64,000 bases of DNA from Taeniopygia guttata. Its lineage: Eukaryota; Chordata; Aves; Passeriformes; Estrildidae. Below are positions 63,926 to 64,000 of the stretch, one piece after another; positions within the stretch are counted from its first letter, which is position 1, and each line of letters begins with the position of its first letter. The stretch is from NCBI RefSeq assembly GCF_048771995.1, contig NC_133026.1, positions 8,872,001 to 8,936,000 on the forward strand, written 5' to 3'. Position numbers and translations under genes: made by a program. A model generated the notes under the pieces. The model did not search any database and was not told the origin of the DNA. It saw only the letters and a program-made list of their open reading frames with translations.

Positions 63926-64000
63926 GTCAGTACCTGATTATTGAATTAGAAAGATGCTAAATAATTTTGCTGTAAATGAGACTTGTAATAAATAATTTCA
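63926..64000 (+). other. UBE3C: Start of UBE3C intron 3
   Basis: 75 bp of AT-rich intron at the window edge; the next exon is outside. Confidence 0.8.

Overview
This is vertebrate nuclear DNA, almost certainly from a bird and probably a passerine. The signs are CR1 LINE 3' ends with their ATTCTATG-like tails, short solo LTRs nested in CR1 copies, small introns, and strong GC-rich promoter islands in AT-rich DNA. No bacterial, plasmid or CRISPR-type content is visible. Only two protein-coding genes can be supported, and they match the tetrapod MNX1-UBE3C neighbourhood (human 7q36). They lie head to head: MNX1 on the minus strand (start codon at 6180) and the first three coding exons of UBE3C on the plus strand (start codon at 50657). 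The 44.5 kb between the two start codons is gene-free.

Region 1-2600 is GC-rich and then TAAT-rich non-coding DNA beyond the MNX1 3' end. MNX1 is complete in three coding exons (6180-5574, 3630-3470, 3377-3042; 367 residues), with an eh1-like N-terminus, a poly-Ser tract, a homeodomain and an acidic C-terminal region. Its promoter carries two CCAAT boxes on its own strand. About 70 bp upstream of these begins a 0.9 kb GC-rich minisatellite (6411-7328). A pure TTTCC pentanucleotide array (9311-9501) lies 3.1 kb upstream of the start codon. From about 9.95 to 12.1 kb there is unique, TAAT- and E-box-rich DNA and an orphan CpG-rich block, the best candidates for MNX1 regulatory DNA.

From 12 to 50 kb the window is AT-rich intergenic DNA. 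It contains two adjacent minisatellites (31-bp units at 15786-16169, 10-bp units at 16261-16950), several CR1 fragments, and several LTR-like pieces. Two CR1 copies (46976-47826 and 49059-50000) are each split by a solo LTR with recognisable ends and target-site duplications. The second CR1 lies next to the UBE3C CpG island.

From 50.1 kb to the end is the UBE3C promoter and the 5' part of its coding region: exon 1 (50657-50722), exon 2 (61123-61176) and exon 3 (63851-63925), all joined in phase 0 and encoding the first 65 residues including an IQ motif. The promoter is a TATA-less-looking CpG island with adjacent YY1-type motifs and a three-copy 29-bp repeat, each copy carrying GGGAAGTTTCCC.

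The two genes are not known to share a pathway. MNX1 is a developmental transcription factor of motor neurons and pancreas, and UBE3C is a broadly expressed proteasome-associated ubiquitin ligase. I found no convincing new multi-gene system. The most notable features are the repeat architecture around the MNX1 promoter, the in-register minisatellites, the nested retroelements and the UBE3C promoter repeat.
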